In this document: piece by piece, positions 1-7,900 of the stretch
How the letters are laid out: every line of letters starts with the position of its first letter
Position numbering within the stretch: the stretch's first letter is position 1
NCBI GenBank assembly: GCA_030704225.1
Contig: CP131915.1
Coordinates: 2,170,001-2,234,000 of the forward strand
Direction: 5' to 3'
From: Kosakonia sp. H02
Lineage (GTDB): Bacteria > Pseudomonadota > Gammaproteobacteria > Enterobacterales > Enterobacteriaceae
Length of the DNA stretch: 64,000 bases
Notes under the pieces: generated by a model
Seen by the model: only the letters and a program-made list of their open reading frames with translations
Told to the model about the DNA's origin: nothing
Databases searched by the model: none
Made by a program: the position numbers and the translations under genes

Positions 1-274
1 AAAACGGCGCGCAACTCTCCAGGGCGAAGTGCTGTACCGGATCAACCTGATAATAACCGCGCTCGCACCACAAACGCTGCATATCATCCGGGACGTTGCG
101 CATCTTTAATACCGAGGGCGTGATGAGCTCCCCCTCCAGCGAGCGCGGTACGGGCGTATAGTCATAAATGACAGCATCAAAACCGAGCGCCTGCGTCTGT
201 GAAAATAGCCCGGCAAACGCAACGGTAAGCCTGGCGGCATTGGCAGCACCAGGGTGTTCAATGTCAATAAGCAT
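1..274 (-). CDS. LuxR-family regulator, N-terminal part (runs off the window)
   Basis: Only the first 91 codons are present; the gene continues past base 1. The translation begins MLIDIEHPGAANAARLTVAF and contains LWCERGYYQVDPV at about residues 70-82, which fits the Trp/Tyr/Asp-Pro pattern of the acyl-homoserine-lactone-binding domain of LuxR-type quorum-sensing regulators. The ATG at 274 follows a strong AGGGGG ribosome binding site. The C-terminal DNA-binding helix-turn-helix would lie outside the window, so it cannot be confirmed. No luxI-type synthase gene is visible nearby, so this may be a LuxR solo sensing signals from other cells or plants. It is divergent from the ABC importer at 523-5812, which it may control (inference). 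Confidence 0.72.
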   Translation of the reverse strand, partial: MLIDIEHPGAANAARLTVAFAGLFSQTQALGFDAVIYDYTPVPRSLEGELITPSVLKMRNVPDDMQRLWCERGYYQVDPVQHFALESCAPF

Positions 275-399
275 AATTACCCCCTTCAGGTTAAACGGTG
301 CCACACCACGGGCCCGGTTTAGGCAACCGTCCCGGTAGCGTCGTCAAGGCATGCAATTCCAGTGCCCGTCCATGGAAAAAGGGCAAAACTAGTATTTTT

Positions 400-432
400 G
401 CTAACTATTCAGCAACAGATGTTGCCGTTAGC
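400..432. promoter_or_regulatory. Nested inverted repeat in the luxR-like / ABC operon divergent region
   Basis: The 248-base gap between the divergent LuxR-type gene and the first permease contains a perfect 14-bp palindrome GCAACAGATGTTGC (412-425), itself enclosed by GCTAAC (400-405) and GTTAGC (427-432). It lies about 90 bases upstream of the permease start. It could be an operator for the neighbouring LuxR-type regulator or a hairpin in the ABC operon leader. It does not resemble the classic 20-bp lux box closely. Confidence 0.4.
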
Positions 433-522
433 GTAAAGAAAATACCCAACCTGCTCGCGAGGGCGCAGATAACCAGCGGTGAGCTGCACCAACAGGGGGC
501 AATGCACCACGGGAGAATGCAG

Positions 523-1461
523 ATGCACCGTTACCGTTTTCTCTTATTCCGACCATTACAACTTCTGCCGGTACTGTTGGGGATAAGCATCATTACTTTC
601 GCGATGGTACGGGCGATCCCCGGCGATCCGGCGCGCATTCTTTTAGGCGTGCGCAGTACTCCGGCGGCACTGGCGCGGATCCGTGCGCAGTTCGGACTGG
701 ATGAACCTTTATGGATACAGTATGGTTATTTTTTGCGCAACTTATTGCAGGGCGAATTAGGAAAATCCATAGTCTACCGTGTTGATACCGTGAAGTTGAT
801 CGGCTCACGCCTGGAACCCACCCTCTGGCTGGTGCTGGGAAGTGTGATACTGGCGATCCTTTTCACCGTGCCGCTGGCTTCCCTGGCCGCGCGTCAACGT
901 GGGCGCATCGCCGATCAGCTTATTCGCCTGTTCACCACCGCCGGGCTGGGTTTCCCCGCCTTCTGGCTGGGCATCATGATGATTATTGTCTTCAGCGTGG
1001 TGCTGGGCTGGTTCCCGGTTTCCGGTTACGGCAGTGATTTTACCGACCAGTTGCACCATATGGTGTTGCCGTGTTTGACGGTCGCGCTGGCGCTGTCGGC
1101 GGTGCTTATTCGCAACCTGCGCGCCAGCCTGCTGATGGAGATGCGAAGCGATTATGTCATCGCCGCCAGAGCGCGCGGGCAGCGGGAAAACCGCATTTTC
1201 TGGCGTCATGTTTTGCCTAATTCCCTGGTGCCGACGCTGAATCTGCTGGCGGTGAATATCGGCTGGCTGATTGGCAGCACGGTGGTCATTGAGAGCGTAT
1301 TCGCCATTCCGGGTCTCGGGCAGTTGCTGGTGAAAGCCATTTTCAGCCGCGATTACATGGTGGTGCAGGGCGTCGTACTGGTGTTTGCCCTTGCAACCGT
1401 TGCCGTCAACCTGCTGGCCGATGTCTTAACGGTCGCACTCGATCCGAGGGTGAAACTATGA
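523..1461 (+). CDS. ABC transporter permease, DppB/OppB family
   Basis: First gene of a five-gene importer operon of the peptide/nickel/opine class. The 312-residue protein has an N-terminal membrane segment at about residues 9-28, then the IPGDPAR motif typical of DppB-type permeases, and the cytoplasmic coupling loop (AARARGQRENRIFWRHVLPN, about residues 210-230) that docks on the ATPases. The frame is open upstream to 298, but the ATG at 523 is preferred because GGGAG sits 7 bases before it and the membrane segment then begins at the usual place. It ends in a 4-base ATGA overlap with the next permease. The substrate is unknown. Confidence 0.88.
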   Translation: MHRYRFLLFRPLQLLPVLLGISIITFAMVRAIPGDPARILLGVRSTPAALARIRAQFGLDEPLWIQYGYFLRNLLQGELGKSIVYRVDTVKLIGSRLEPTLWLVLGSVILAILFTVPLASLAARQRGRIADQLIRLFTTAGLGFPAFWLGIMMIIVFSVVLGWFPVSGYGSDFTDQLHHMVLPCLTVALALSAVLIRNLRASLLMEMRSDYVIAARARGQRENRIFWRHVLPNSLVPTLNLLAVNIGWLIGSTVVIESVFAIPGLGQLLVKAIFSRDYMVVQGVVLVFALATVAVNLLADVLTVALDPRVKL

Positions 1462-2303
1462 GCGCCATCGGTGTGTTAACACAGTTACGCCGCCGGGCGA
1501 TCCCGCGCCATCACGCGCTCACAGCTGGCATGGTGATTGTCGGCATCTGGCTGTTTATCGCGCTTTTTGTGCCGTGGCTGGCGCCGTTTGATCCGGTCAC
1601 CCAGGATGCCAGCGCCAGCCTGTTACCGCCGGGCAGCACGCATCTTTTTGGCACCGACAATTTCGGTCGCGATATCTTCTCCCGCGTGCTGTGGGGCGCG
1701 CGGGTGGATCTGCAAATCTGCCTGCTGGGGGTTATCTTTCCGTTTCTGCTTGGCACCACGCTGGGCGCACTGTCGGGCTATCCTGGCGGCGCGGTGGATG
1801 CAACGATCATGCGCCTTATCGACATTGTGCTGGCGTTCCCTTTTCTCGTGCTGATGCTGGCGATCATCGCCATTCTCGGGCCGGGGCTCGGCAGCTTTTA
1901 TATTGCAATGGCGATGGTCGGCTGGGTCTCTTATGCCCGGCTGGTGCGCGCCCAGGTGCTGAGCCTTAAGCAGCGGGATTTTATTCTGGCGGCGCGCAGC
2001 CTCGGTTACGGGCACCTGCGTATTCTGTTTCGCCATCTGCTGCCCAACGCATTAACCGGCGCAGTGGTGTTTTCGATGTCTGATTGCGTGCTGGTGCTGC
2101 TTAACGGCGCGGCGGTGAGCTACCTCGGGCTTGGCGTGCAGCCGCCCACCGCCGAGTGGGGCGTGATGGTGGCAGAAGGGCAAAGTTTTATTACCACCGC
2201 CTGGTGGATAACCACCTTTCCGGGGCTGGCGATTGTGTTGCTGGCGATGGGATTTAGCCTGCTGGCCGATGGCCTGGGCGACAAACTGGGAGCGCATGTA
2301 TGA
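1458..2303 (+). CDS. ABC transporter permease, DppC/OppC family
   Basis: Second permease of the importer, 281 residues. It has an N-terminal membrane helix (about 25-47), the GTDNFGRDIFSRVLWGARV motif near residues 63-81 that is a hallmark of DppC-type subunits, and a coupling loop FILAARSLGYGHLRILFRHL near residues 174-193. It overlaps the upstream permease and the downstream ATPase by 4 bases each, so translation is likely coupled. The partner is the DppB-like protein and together they form the transmembrane channel. Confidence 0.9.
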   Translation: MSAIGVLTQLRRRAIPRHHALTAGMVIVGIWLFIALFVPWLAPFDPVTQDASASLLPPGSTHLFGTDNFGRDIFSRVLWGARVDLQICLLGVIFPFLLGTTLGALSGYPGGAVDATIMRLIDIVLAFPFLVLMLAIIAILGPGLGSFYIAMAMVGWVSYARLVRAQVLSLKQRDFILAARSLGYGHLRILFRHLLPNALTGAVVFSMSDCVLVLLNGAAVSYLGLGVQPPTAEWGVMVAEGQSFITTAWWITTFPGLAIVLLAMGFSLLADGLGDKLGAHV

Positions 2304-3280
2304 CGTTGCTGACAGTCTCGCAACTGACCATTACCCGTGCGCCAACTATTGCGCTGGTCGATAACGTCTCATTTCAATTGAACGCTGGCGAAATGCTGGG
2401 TCTGGTGGGCGAAAGCGGCTCCGGGAAAACGGTGACATGCCGGGCGTTGATGCGCCTGTTGCCGGGCGAGCAACTCGCCATTACCGGTGGCGAAGTGCAT
2501 TTTGCCGGGCGGGATATTTTGACGCTGAGCGATGCGCAGATGTCGGCGGTGCGCGGGCGGGAAATCGGCATGATTTTTCAGAACCCGGCCAGCCACCTCA
2601 ACCCGGTAATGACCATTGGCGAACAGATTGCTGAAAGCCGCCGCCGCCATTTCGGCGCCAGCCGCCGCCAGGCATGGGAAGACGCCAAAGAACTGCTGCG
2701 CCAGGTCGGTATTCCCGATCCACACACCCGCGTGCATAACTATCCCCATGAGTTCTCCGGCGGGATGCGCCAGCGGGCCATGATCGCCGTGGCGCTGGCG
2801 CCGGAACCGGCGTTACTGATTGCCGATGAACCGACCACCGCGCTGGATGTCACCGTGCAGATGCAGATCCTGCGTTTGCTGAGCTCCCTGCGCCAGCAAC
2901 TGGGCCTGGCGGTTATTATGATCACCCACGATCTCGGCGTGGTGGCGCAAACCTGCGATCGCATTGCGGTGATGTACGGCGGGCGGCTGTGCGAAGTGGG
3001 GGCTAAACGCGAAGTACTGGCGCAACCGCTGCACCCTTACACGCGCGGGCTGATTGATTGCCAGCCTGCAAGCGAAGGCGGGCAGGGGCGGCTTATGACC
3101 ATCAACGGGCAGCCGCCGATGGCGGGCAGCTTCCCGCCGGGTTGCCGCTTTCACCCCCGTTGTCCACGCGCCAGCGACGCCTGTCAGCACCAGCCCGCGC
3201 TGCGTGCCGGACGCGACAGCCTGGCGCATGCGGCGGCCTGTCATCATGCTTTACAGCCACTTACGCAGCGGGAGGGCTAA
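2300..3280 (+). CDS. ABC transporter ATP-binding protein, DppD/OppD family
   Basis: ATPase of 326 residues energising the importer. Walker A GESGSGKT at about 37-44, signature [13 protein letters not shown] at about 151-163, Walker [13 protein letters not shown] at about 172-183 and the C-terminal oligopeptide-transporter extension with [10 protein letters not shown] near 279-288 are all present. In related transporters the cysteines of that extension bind an iron-sulfur cluster. The stop codon overlaps the next start (TAATG). Confidence 0.92.
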   Translation: MTLLTVSQLTITRAPTIALVDNVSFQLNAGEMLGLVGESGSGKTVTCRALMRLLPGEQLAITGGEVHFAGRDILTLSDAQMSAVRGREIGMIFQNPASHLNPVMTIGEQIAESRRRHFGASRRQAWEDAKELLRQVGIPDPHTRVHNYPHEFSGGMRQRAMIAVALAPEPALLIADEPTTALDVTVQMQILRLLSSLRQQLGLAVIMITHDLGVVAQTCDRIAVMYGGRLCEVGAKREVLAQPLHPYTRGLIDCQPASEGGQGRLMTINGQPPMAGSFPPGCRFHPRCPRASDACQHQPALRAGRDSLAHAAACHHALQPLTQREG

Positions 3281-4317
3281 TGGCGACATCGACAAACTGG
3301 CCATTACTGGAAGCAGACCATGTTTCGGTCACGTTCCCGCTTTCCGGCGGCCTGTTCAGTAAAAAATGCGTGGTGCACGCGGTAAACGACGTGACGCTCA
3401 AAATCCACGCAGGCGAAACCCTCGGCCTGGTGGGCGAGTCCGGCAGCGGCAAAAGCACCCTCGGGCGGGCGTTATTACAGCTTGAAAAGATCAGCGAAGG
3501 CGAAGTGCGTTTCGACGGGCAGCGTGTCACGCACGGCCTGAAAAGCGAGACAGCGCGCTTAAGAGTGCAAACGGCGATGATTTTTCAGGATCCCTTCGCC
3601 TCGCTCAACCCCCGGCAGACGCTGGGCGAAAGCATTGCCGAAGTGTTGCGGGTACATCATAAAGTCCCGCGCAGCGACGTACCGGCGCGGGTGGCAGAGC
3701 TACTGACCCTGGTCGGGTTGCGCCCGGAGCAGGCCTGCGTAAAACCCGGCCAGCTAAGCGGCGGGCAGTGTCAGCGTGCCGGGATCGCCCGCGCGCTGGC
3801 CATCGAACCGCGCCTGATTGTGGCGGATGAGTGCGTGGCCGCGCTTGATGTGTCCATTCAGGGGCAGATCGTCAATTTGCTGATGGATCTGCGGGAACAA
3901 ATGGGGCTGGCGATCCTGTTTATCGCCCATGATTTGGCGATTGTGCGCCGCCTGTGCGATCGGGTCGCGGTGATGTATCTCGGGCGCATTGTTGAAGAAG
4001 GCCCGGCCGAAGAGGTCTTCACCCATCCGCGCCATCCGTACACCGCGGCGCTGGTCGCGGCAATCCCGGATATCTCGCCGGACAAACCGTTACCGGAAGA
4101 ATCCCTCGGCGGCGAGCCGCCCAGCCCGGTTGCCATTCCACAAGGCTGCGCATTTCATCCGCGCTGCCCGTACGCGCAGGTGCAGTGTCGCACCGGTGCA
4201 TTACCCCCGACCCGGCAGATTGCCGATCACAGCTGGAGTTGTGTGTTAACACACGCAGGCGATGAGACTGTTGTTCCTTTGACTGGGAGATCCTTTGATG
4301 AAGCACAGGCAGGTTAA
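3280..4317 (+). CDS. ABC transporter ATP-binding protein, DppF/OppF family
   Basis: Second ATPase, 345 residues. The ATG at 3280 overlaps the preceding TAA; the frame is open further upstream but that part is only a shadow of the DppD-like gene. Walker A GESGSGKST lies at about 52-60, the signature is LSGGQCQRAGIA (about 159-170), and the C-terminal GCAFHPRCPYA extension is present. Walker B reads IVADECVAALD where the family usually has DEPVSALD. The catalytic Asp-Glu pair is intact, so the Pro-to-Cys change is probably tolerated. Its end overlaps the binding-protein gene by 20 bases. Confidence 0.9.
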   Translation: MATSTNWPLLEADHVSVTFPLSGGLFSKKCVVHAVNDVTLKIHAGETLGLVGESGSGKSTLGRALLQLEKISEGEVRFDGQRVTHGLKSETARLRVQTAMIFQDPFASLNPRQTLGESIAEVLRVHHKVPRSDVPARVAELLTLVGLRPEQACVKPGQLSGGQCQRAGIARALAIEPRLIVADECVAALDVSIQGQIVNLLMDLREQMGLAILFIAHDLAIVRRLCDRVAVMYLGRIVEEGPAEEVFTHPRHPYTAALVAAIPDISPDKPLPEESLGGEPPSPVAIPQGCAFHPRCPYAQVQCRTGALPPTRQIADHSWSCVLTHAGDETVVPLTGRSFDEAQAG

Positions 4318-5812
4318 ATTTTTGGCAGCCAGCGTATTGCTCACACTCAGTGTGGTCAGCGAAATGGCACAGGCGGCAGGTATTCTGACTATTGGACGGC
4401 GTGAAGACAGCACCACTTTTGACCCGATCAAATCGGCGCAAAACGCCGACAACTGGGTTTTTTCTAACGTTTTCGATCCATTGGTGCGGGTGGATAAAAC
4501 CGGCACCAAACTGGAGCCAGGCGTGGCGGAAAGCTGGACCATTTCGCCGGATGGCAAAGTGTATACCTTTAAAATTCGCGATACGCAGTTCTCTGATGGC
4601 ACGCCGGTCAGCGCCAGCGATGCCGCCTTCAGCCTGTTGCGTATTCGCGATAATGAAGGTTCGCTGTGGCGCGACTCTTACAGCATTATCGACAAAGCCG
4701 AAGCGCCGGATGCCCATACGCTTGTGATCACGCTGAAATCGCCGTCCGCGCCGTTTCTCTCGCAACTGGCGTTGCCGAACGCCTCGGTGATTTCCGAGAA
4801 AGCGTTGAAAGCGGAAGGGGAAGAGACGTTCGCGGAAAAACCGATTGGCTCCGGCGCGTTTAGCGTGAAAGAGTGGGTGCGCGGCGAAAAAATCGTGCTG
4901 GTGAAAAACCCGCATTTCTGGCAGGCGAAGAATGTCAGCCTTGATGGCGTTGACTGGCTGACCATCCCCGATGACAACACCCGCATGTTGAAAGTGCAGG
5001 CCGGGGAACTCGATGCCGCGCTGACGGTGCCGTTTTCGCGCATTGCGTCTTTGCAAAAAGACAGCAACCTGAAGGTGGAATTGGATCCATCAACCCGTGA
5101 AGATCACTTGCTGATTAACCATTCCCACGGTGCGCTCGGCAAAGTGGACGTGCGCCAGGCGCTGGATTTCGCTATCGATAAAGACGCGATTGTGAAAACC
5201 GTCACCTTTGGTTTCGGCCAGGTCGCTAACTCCTACATTCCCGCTGGCGCGTTGTATCACTACAACGACAATCTGCGTCGCCCTTACGATCCGGAAAAAG
5301 CCAAACAGATGCTGAAAGCGGCTGGCGCGTCTGATTTGAACCTCAATTATGTGGTTAACGCCGGGGATGAAGTGGACGAGCAGATCGCCATTTTGCTGCA
5401 ACAGCAACTGGCGAAGGCCGGAGTGAAGGTGAATTTGCAGAAAGTCGACCCGAGCCAGAGCTGGGATATGCTGGTGGCCGGTGAGTACGATATTTCGGTG
5501 ATGTACTGGACCAACGATATCCTCGACCCGGATCAGAAAACCACCTTTGTGCTCGGTCATGACGCGAACATGAACTATATGACGCGTTATAAGAACGACA
5601 AGGTGAAAGCGCTGGTCGCCGCGGCGCGGGTGGAAATGGACGCAAAAAAACGCGAACAGATGTATATCGATCTGCAAAAAATGGCGAAAGCCGACGTTAA
5701 CTGGATCGATTTGTATTACAGCCCGTATCGCAACGTCAGCCGCAAGAATATCGAGGGCTTTTACCAGAATCCGTTAGGCCGGTTTTTCCTTGAAGATACG
5801 GTGAAGAAATAA
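4298..5812 (+). CDS. Periplasmic solute-binding protein, family 5 (peptide/opine/nickel type)
   Basis: Protein of 504 residues with a Sec signal peptide (residues 1-27, cleavage after AQAA). The mature part has the SBP_bac_5 pattern: TFDPIKSAQNADNWVFSNVFDPLV near the N terminus, then SGAFSVKEWVRGEKIVLVKN and VRQALDFAIDKDAIV. The ATG at 4298 is chosen because GGGAGA is 7 bases upstream; an in-frame TTG precedes it. It is the last gene of the importer operon, whereas the binding protein is usually first. It captures the substrate in the periplasm and delivers it to the DppBC-like channel. The substrate cannot be read from sequence. Confidence 0.9.
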   Translation: MKHRQVKFLAASVLLTLSVVSEMAQAAGILTIGRREDSTTFDPIKSAQNADNWVFSNVFDPLVRVDKTGTKLEPGVAESWTISPDGKVYTFKIRDTQFSDGTPVSASDAAFSLLRIRDNEGSLWRDSYSIIDKAEAPDAHTLVITLKSPSAPFLSQLALPNASVISEKALKAEGEETFAEKPIGSGAFSVKEWVRGEKIVLVKNPHFWQAKNVSLDGVDWLTIPDDNTRMLKVQAGELDAALTVPFSRIASLQKDSNLKVELDPSTREDHLLINHSHGALGKVDVRQALDFAIDKDAIVKTVTFGFGQVANSYIPAGALYHYNDNLRRPYDPEKAKQMLKAAGASDLNLNYVVNAGDEVDEQIAILLQQQLAKAGVKVNLQKVDPSQSWDMLVAGEYDISVMYWTNDILDPDQKTTFVLGHDANMNYMTRYKNDKVKALVAAARVEMDAKKREQMYIDLQKMAKADVNWIDLYYSPYRNVSRKNIEGFYQNPLGRFFLEDTVKK

Positions 5813-5816
5813 GGTA

Positions 5817-5849
5817 TTGCCGGGTGACGCTGCGTTTACCCGGCTTACG
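5817..5849. repeat. REP-like palindrome
   Basis: The element reads TTGCCGGGTGACGC, then TGCGTTTACCCGGCTTACG. It is an imperfect stem of the REP type, placed between convergent genes, and could also act as a terminator or mRNA stabiliser for the binding-protein transcript. Confidence 0.6.
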
Positions 5850-5853
5850 CGTT

Positions 5854-6786
5854 TTAAAACACCATCACATGCAACAGCGTGCGAATCAGGATGCCGACAA
5901 TCGCGCCGGGAAGCGCGAAACGGAACAGGCGGACAAAACGGCTGGCGATGCCGAGGAAAATCCCAATCCCCGGCAAATCCAGCGTTTGCACCAGAAAACC
6001 CGCTGAGGCGTTAATCTGCGCTGCCGTCAACTGCCCGTGCTGTACCATCTCAGACGCCACGCCAAAGTAAGCCGTACCGCCCGCCAGGCATTTGGTTAAG
6101 GTCAGCAAGACATACACCGTCGAAATATGAAAAAACGCCAACAACGGCGTCAGCAGTGATGTTAATGCTTCCACCACGCCCGCAGCTTTGAGTAATCCCA
6201 CCACCGTTAGCGATAGCAACAGCATCGGCAGCGATCCCAGCGACAAACGGATAGCGTCTGCGCCTGCGCCATTAATCACCGCAATCAGCCCGGCGCGCGG
6301 CTTGTCTTTATGCAGCTCGCCCTCTTCATCGCGCAGCGCAACGCCGGAGAGCTTTCGTCCCGAGACATAGTAAGTCAACGACGAGGCGGCCAGCCCGCCA
6401 ATCAGGGAGATAATAATCGCCATTCCCCAGTGCAGGCCGAACGGGGCCAGCGGGTAGAACACATTCGCCTGACCCATGGCAAACAGCATCGCCAGCGTCG
6501 CGGCCAGGTGACGGTCGGAGGTGCCGCGCCGTTCCATAATTGCCAGCGCAGCGAGCGGTGCGGCAAAGCTGACAAAGTTAAGTTGGATCAGGGCAAAAAT
6601 CCCCATGCCGCTAATGCCAAAAGGTTTTAGCACAGGGGAAGTAAGACGGACGATGCCATCCAGAACCCCTTTTTCTTCCAGGTATTTCATAATGATGAGC
6701 ATCACAACCATGATCGGCAACAAGGTATATAGCGCAACATCCACGGATACCTTGCCCGCCGACATGATGACTTCAATGATATTCAT
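5854..6786 (-). CDS. Nucleoside-recognition (GATE) domain membrane protein
   Basis: Integral membrane protein of 310 residues with about eight hydrophobic segments and no signal peptide. The pattern, including NFVSFAAPLAALAIMERRG, GLHWGMAIIISLIGG and a second GATE-like half (GSLPMLLLSLTVVGLLKAAG), fits the nucleoside-recognition/GATE family related to YjiH and SpmA/SpmB. The family is linked to transport of nucleosides or similar solutes, but the substrate here is unknown. The start ATG at 6786 has GGAG 6 bases upstream. It is transcribed alone, convergent with the importer operon. Confidence 0.75.
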   Translation of the reverse strand: MNIIEVIMSAGKVSVDVALYTLLPIMVVMLIIMKYLEEKGVLDGIVRLTSPVLKPFGISGMGIFALIQLNFVSFAAPLAALAIMERRGTSDRHLAATLAMLFAMGQANVFYPLAPFGLHWGMAIIISLIGGLAASSLTYYVSGRKLSGVALRDEEGELHKDKPRAGLIAVINGAGADAIRLSLGSLPMLLLSLTVVGLLKAAGVVEALTSLLTPLLAFFHISTVYVLLTLTKCLAGGTAYFGVASEMVQHGQLTAAQINASAGFLVQTLDLPGIGIFLGIASRFVRLFRFALPGAIVGILIRTLLHVMVF

Positions 6787-6895
6787 TAACCACTCCGGTG
6801 AACCTTGTTGGCCGGCATTTTACACCCGCATTGCCGGGAACAGGCGCACCGATTCCATCGGTTTTACTTATTTTCTGTAAGCAGGTACTGAAACA

Positions 6896-6991
6896 TCAGG
6901 TCGGCGTGGCGTAGCCGCCTGCGATAAACCAGGTCAGAAAGGCAACGGCGACAATAAACACCAAAATAGGAAACGCGATACCAATTCTCAT
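6896..6991 (-). CDS. yoaK: Small membrane protein, YoaK-like (31 residues)
   Basis: A 31-codon gene that encodes MRIGIAFPILVFIVAVAFLT followed by WFIAGGYATPT. It is one transmembrane helix with a short polar tail. It matches my recollection of E. coli YoaK (32 residues, beginning MRIGI and ending in a GGYA-type tail), a small inner-membrane protein of unknown function. The ATG at 6991 is preceded on the minus strand by GAGGTTTT, a plausible ribosome binding site. The reading frame, hydrophobicity and similarity all support a real gene. The symbol rests on memory of the E. coli sequence rather than a search. Confidence 0.72.
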   Translation of the reverse strand: MRIGIAFPILVFIVAVAFLTWFIAGGYATPT

Positions 6992-7178
6992 AAAACCTCA
7001 TTATCTTTTGTCAGCGGTTGATTATAGGGTGCCGCATCGCTTGCAGCGGCACAACGTTAGCATAAATGCCATGCTTCGGGTTCATAAAAGATAAGCCGGG
7101 TCTTATTTTTAAATGTGCTATTGACCGCCGCCCGGATTCGTTAGTTAATAAAAGCCCGCACGCAGTGAGTAAACAAAA

Positions 7179-7307
7179 ATGATCATCATGAATCTGGCAG
7201 TGGTAGTCATACTTCTGGTTGTGATCGCCTACTCCTTTTACCGGCATATCCGTTTTTTACGCTCGCGGAAAGTTGGTCATACGCGCAGAAGTAGCAGAAA
7301 AAACTAG
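7179..7307 (+). CDS. Small membrane protein (42 residues), unidentified
   Basis: The reading frame begins MIIMNLAVVVILLVVIAYSF, one clear transmembrane helix, and continues with a strongly basic tail (YRHIRFLRSRKVGHTRRSSR). That gives an N-out/C-in prediction by the positive-inside rule. The start could also be the second ATG at 7188; the upstream GTGAG is a weak ribosome binding site. A hairpin with flanking A and T runs lies downstream at 7396-7424. It resembles the small enterobacterial membrane proteins in general design, but I do not recognise the family. The minus-strand ORF across it looks like a shadow. Confidence 0.5.
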   Translation: MIIMNLAVVVILLVVIAYSFYRHIRFLRSRKVGHTRRSSRKN

Positions 7308-7395
7308 TTTTAATTTCGTTGACATTCTTTTTTATCGATAAGATGAAAAACCGCTATTTTTTATAATCCATAAAAGTAATGAGGCTATAGTAAAT

Positions 7396-7424
7396 AAAAG
7401 CCTGAGAATCAGCTTAAGGCTTTT
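7396..7424. terminator. Rho-independent terminator-like hairpin
   Basis: AAAAGCCT (7396-7403) pairs with AGGCTTTT (7417-7424) around a 13-base loop, giving an A-run/stem/T-run that could end transcription in either direction. It lies downstream of the 42-residue ORF and upstream of the MarA-like regulator. Confidence 0.5.
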
Positions 7425-7484
7425 TAAATATTATTTGCTGTATTAAGCCCGGTCATGTTGGCGTAAGTATCACCGCGTTAAGGT

Positions 7485-7509
7485 GAGCGCTCCTGTTTTG
7501 AGGAGGCTC
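7485..7509 (+). promoter_or_regulatory. Hairpin sequestering the Shine-Dalgarno of the MarA-like gene
   Basis: GAGC (7485-7488) pairs with GCTC (7506-7509) and CTCCT (7490-7494) pairs with AGGAG (7501-7505), leaving one bulged G and a 6-base loop. The right arm is the ribosome binding site AGGAGG (7501-7506) of the regulator that starts at 7515. Translation is therefore probably limited unless the hairpin is opened, for example by a protein, a small RNA or temperature (inference). Confidence 0.6.
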
Positions 7510-7514
7510 TAACA

Positions 7515-7859
7515 ATGGGTATGCAGCAGACCGTTATCTTTGAAATCCAGCAGTGGATTGATGACAACATTGACAGACCGCTTCGCATTGAAGAGGTCGC
7601 CATGCGGGCGGGTTACTCGAAATGGCATTTGCAGCGCCTGTTTCAACAGGTATTACAGATCCCGTTGGGCTTTTATATTCGCGAAAAAAGGCTGGAAAGC
7701 GCCGCGCAGGCGCTGCTTGAAAGCGGGCAAACGGTGATGTCGGTATCGACGAGATATGGCTATGATTCGCAGCAGACCTTCACCCGCATATTCACCCGTA
7801 AATACCGGATGCCGCCCGGTGTCTGGCGACGACACACGCTGGGTGAGCAGGGCAGGTAA
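7515..7859 (+). CDS. Small AraC-family regulator, MarA/SoxS/RamA-like
   Basis: A 114-residue protein consisting only of the two helix-turn-helix AraC DNA-binding domain, as in MarA, SoxS and RamA. EEVAMRAGYSKWHLQRLFQQ (about 26-45) is helix-turn-helix 1 and YGYDSQQTFTRIFTRKYRMP (about 81-100) is helix-turn-helix 2. The nearly identical motifs SKWHLQRLF and SQQTFTR(I/V)FTR occur in RamA and MarA. Such proteins activate efflux and stress genes and lower porin levels by binding 20-bp marboxes. No ligand domain is present, so activity should depend on the amount made, consistent with the hairpin over its ribosome binding site. It lies beside a porin gene. Which paralogue it is cannot be settled here. 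Confidence 0.85.
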   Translation: MGMQQTVIFEIQQWIDDNIDRPLRIEEVAMRAGYSKWHLQRLFQQVLQIPLGFYIREKRLESAAQALLESGQTVMSVSTRYGYDSQQTFTRIFTRKYRMPPGVWRRHTLGEQGR

Positions 7860-7860
7860 A

Positions 7861-7886
7861 AAAGAAAAAGGCGGCTTGCGCCGCCT
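7861..7886 (-). terminator. Terminator of the porin gene
   Basis: On the minus strand AGGCGGC-GCAA-GCCGCCT is followed by a T-rich run (bases 7868-7861). It lies 15 bases after the porin stop codon. The A-rich left flank makes it bidirectional for the MarA-like gene. Confidence 0.8.
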
Positions 7887-7900
7887 CTCAAAGCATCAAA

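Noticed and set aside
298..522. N-terminal extension of the first permease to 387 residues
   Set aside because: The added 75 residues are polar, cover the divergent promoter region and the nested inverted repeat, and ATG 523 has the proper ribosome binding site.
3814..3850. DEC in place of DEP in the Walker B region of the DppF-like ATPase as a sign of inactivation
   Set aside because: The catalytic Asp and Glu and all other motifs are intact, so loss of function is not supported.
4019..5056. 345-codon minus-strand ORF antisense to the binding-protein gene
   Set aside because: It is a high-GC shadow frame with Arg/His-rich composition; the plus strand encodes a complete binding protein with signal peptide.
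7011..7247. 78-codon minus-strand ORF across the 42-residue plus-strand gene
   Set aside because: No ribosome binding site, no domain pattern and low-complexity composition; the plus-strand frame has a clean transmembrane helix instead.
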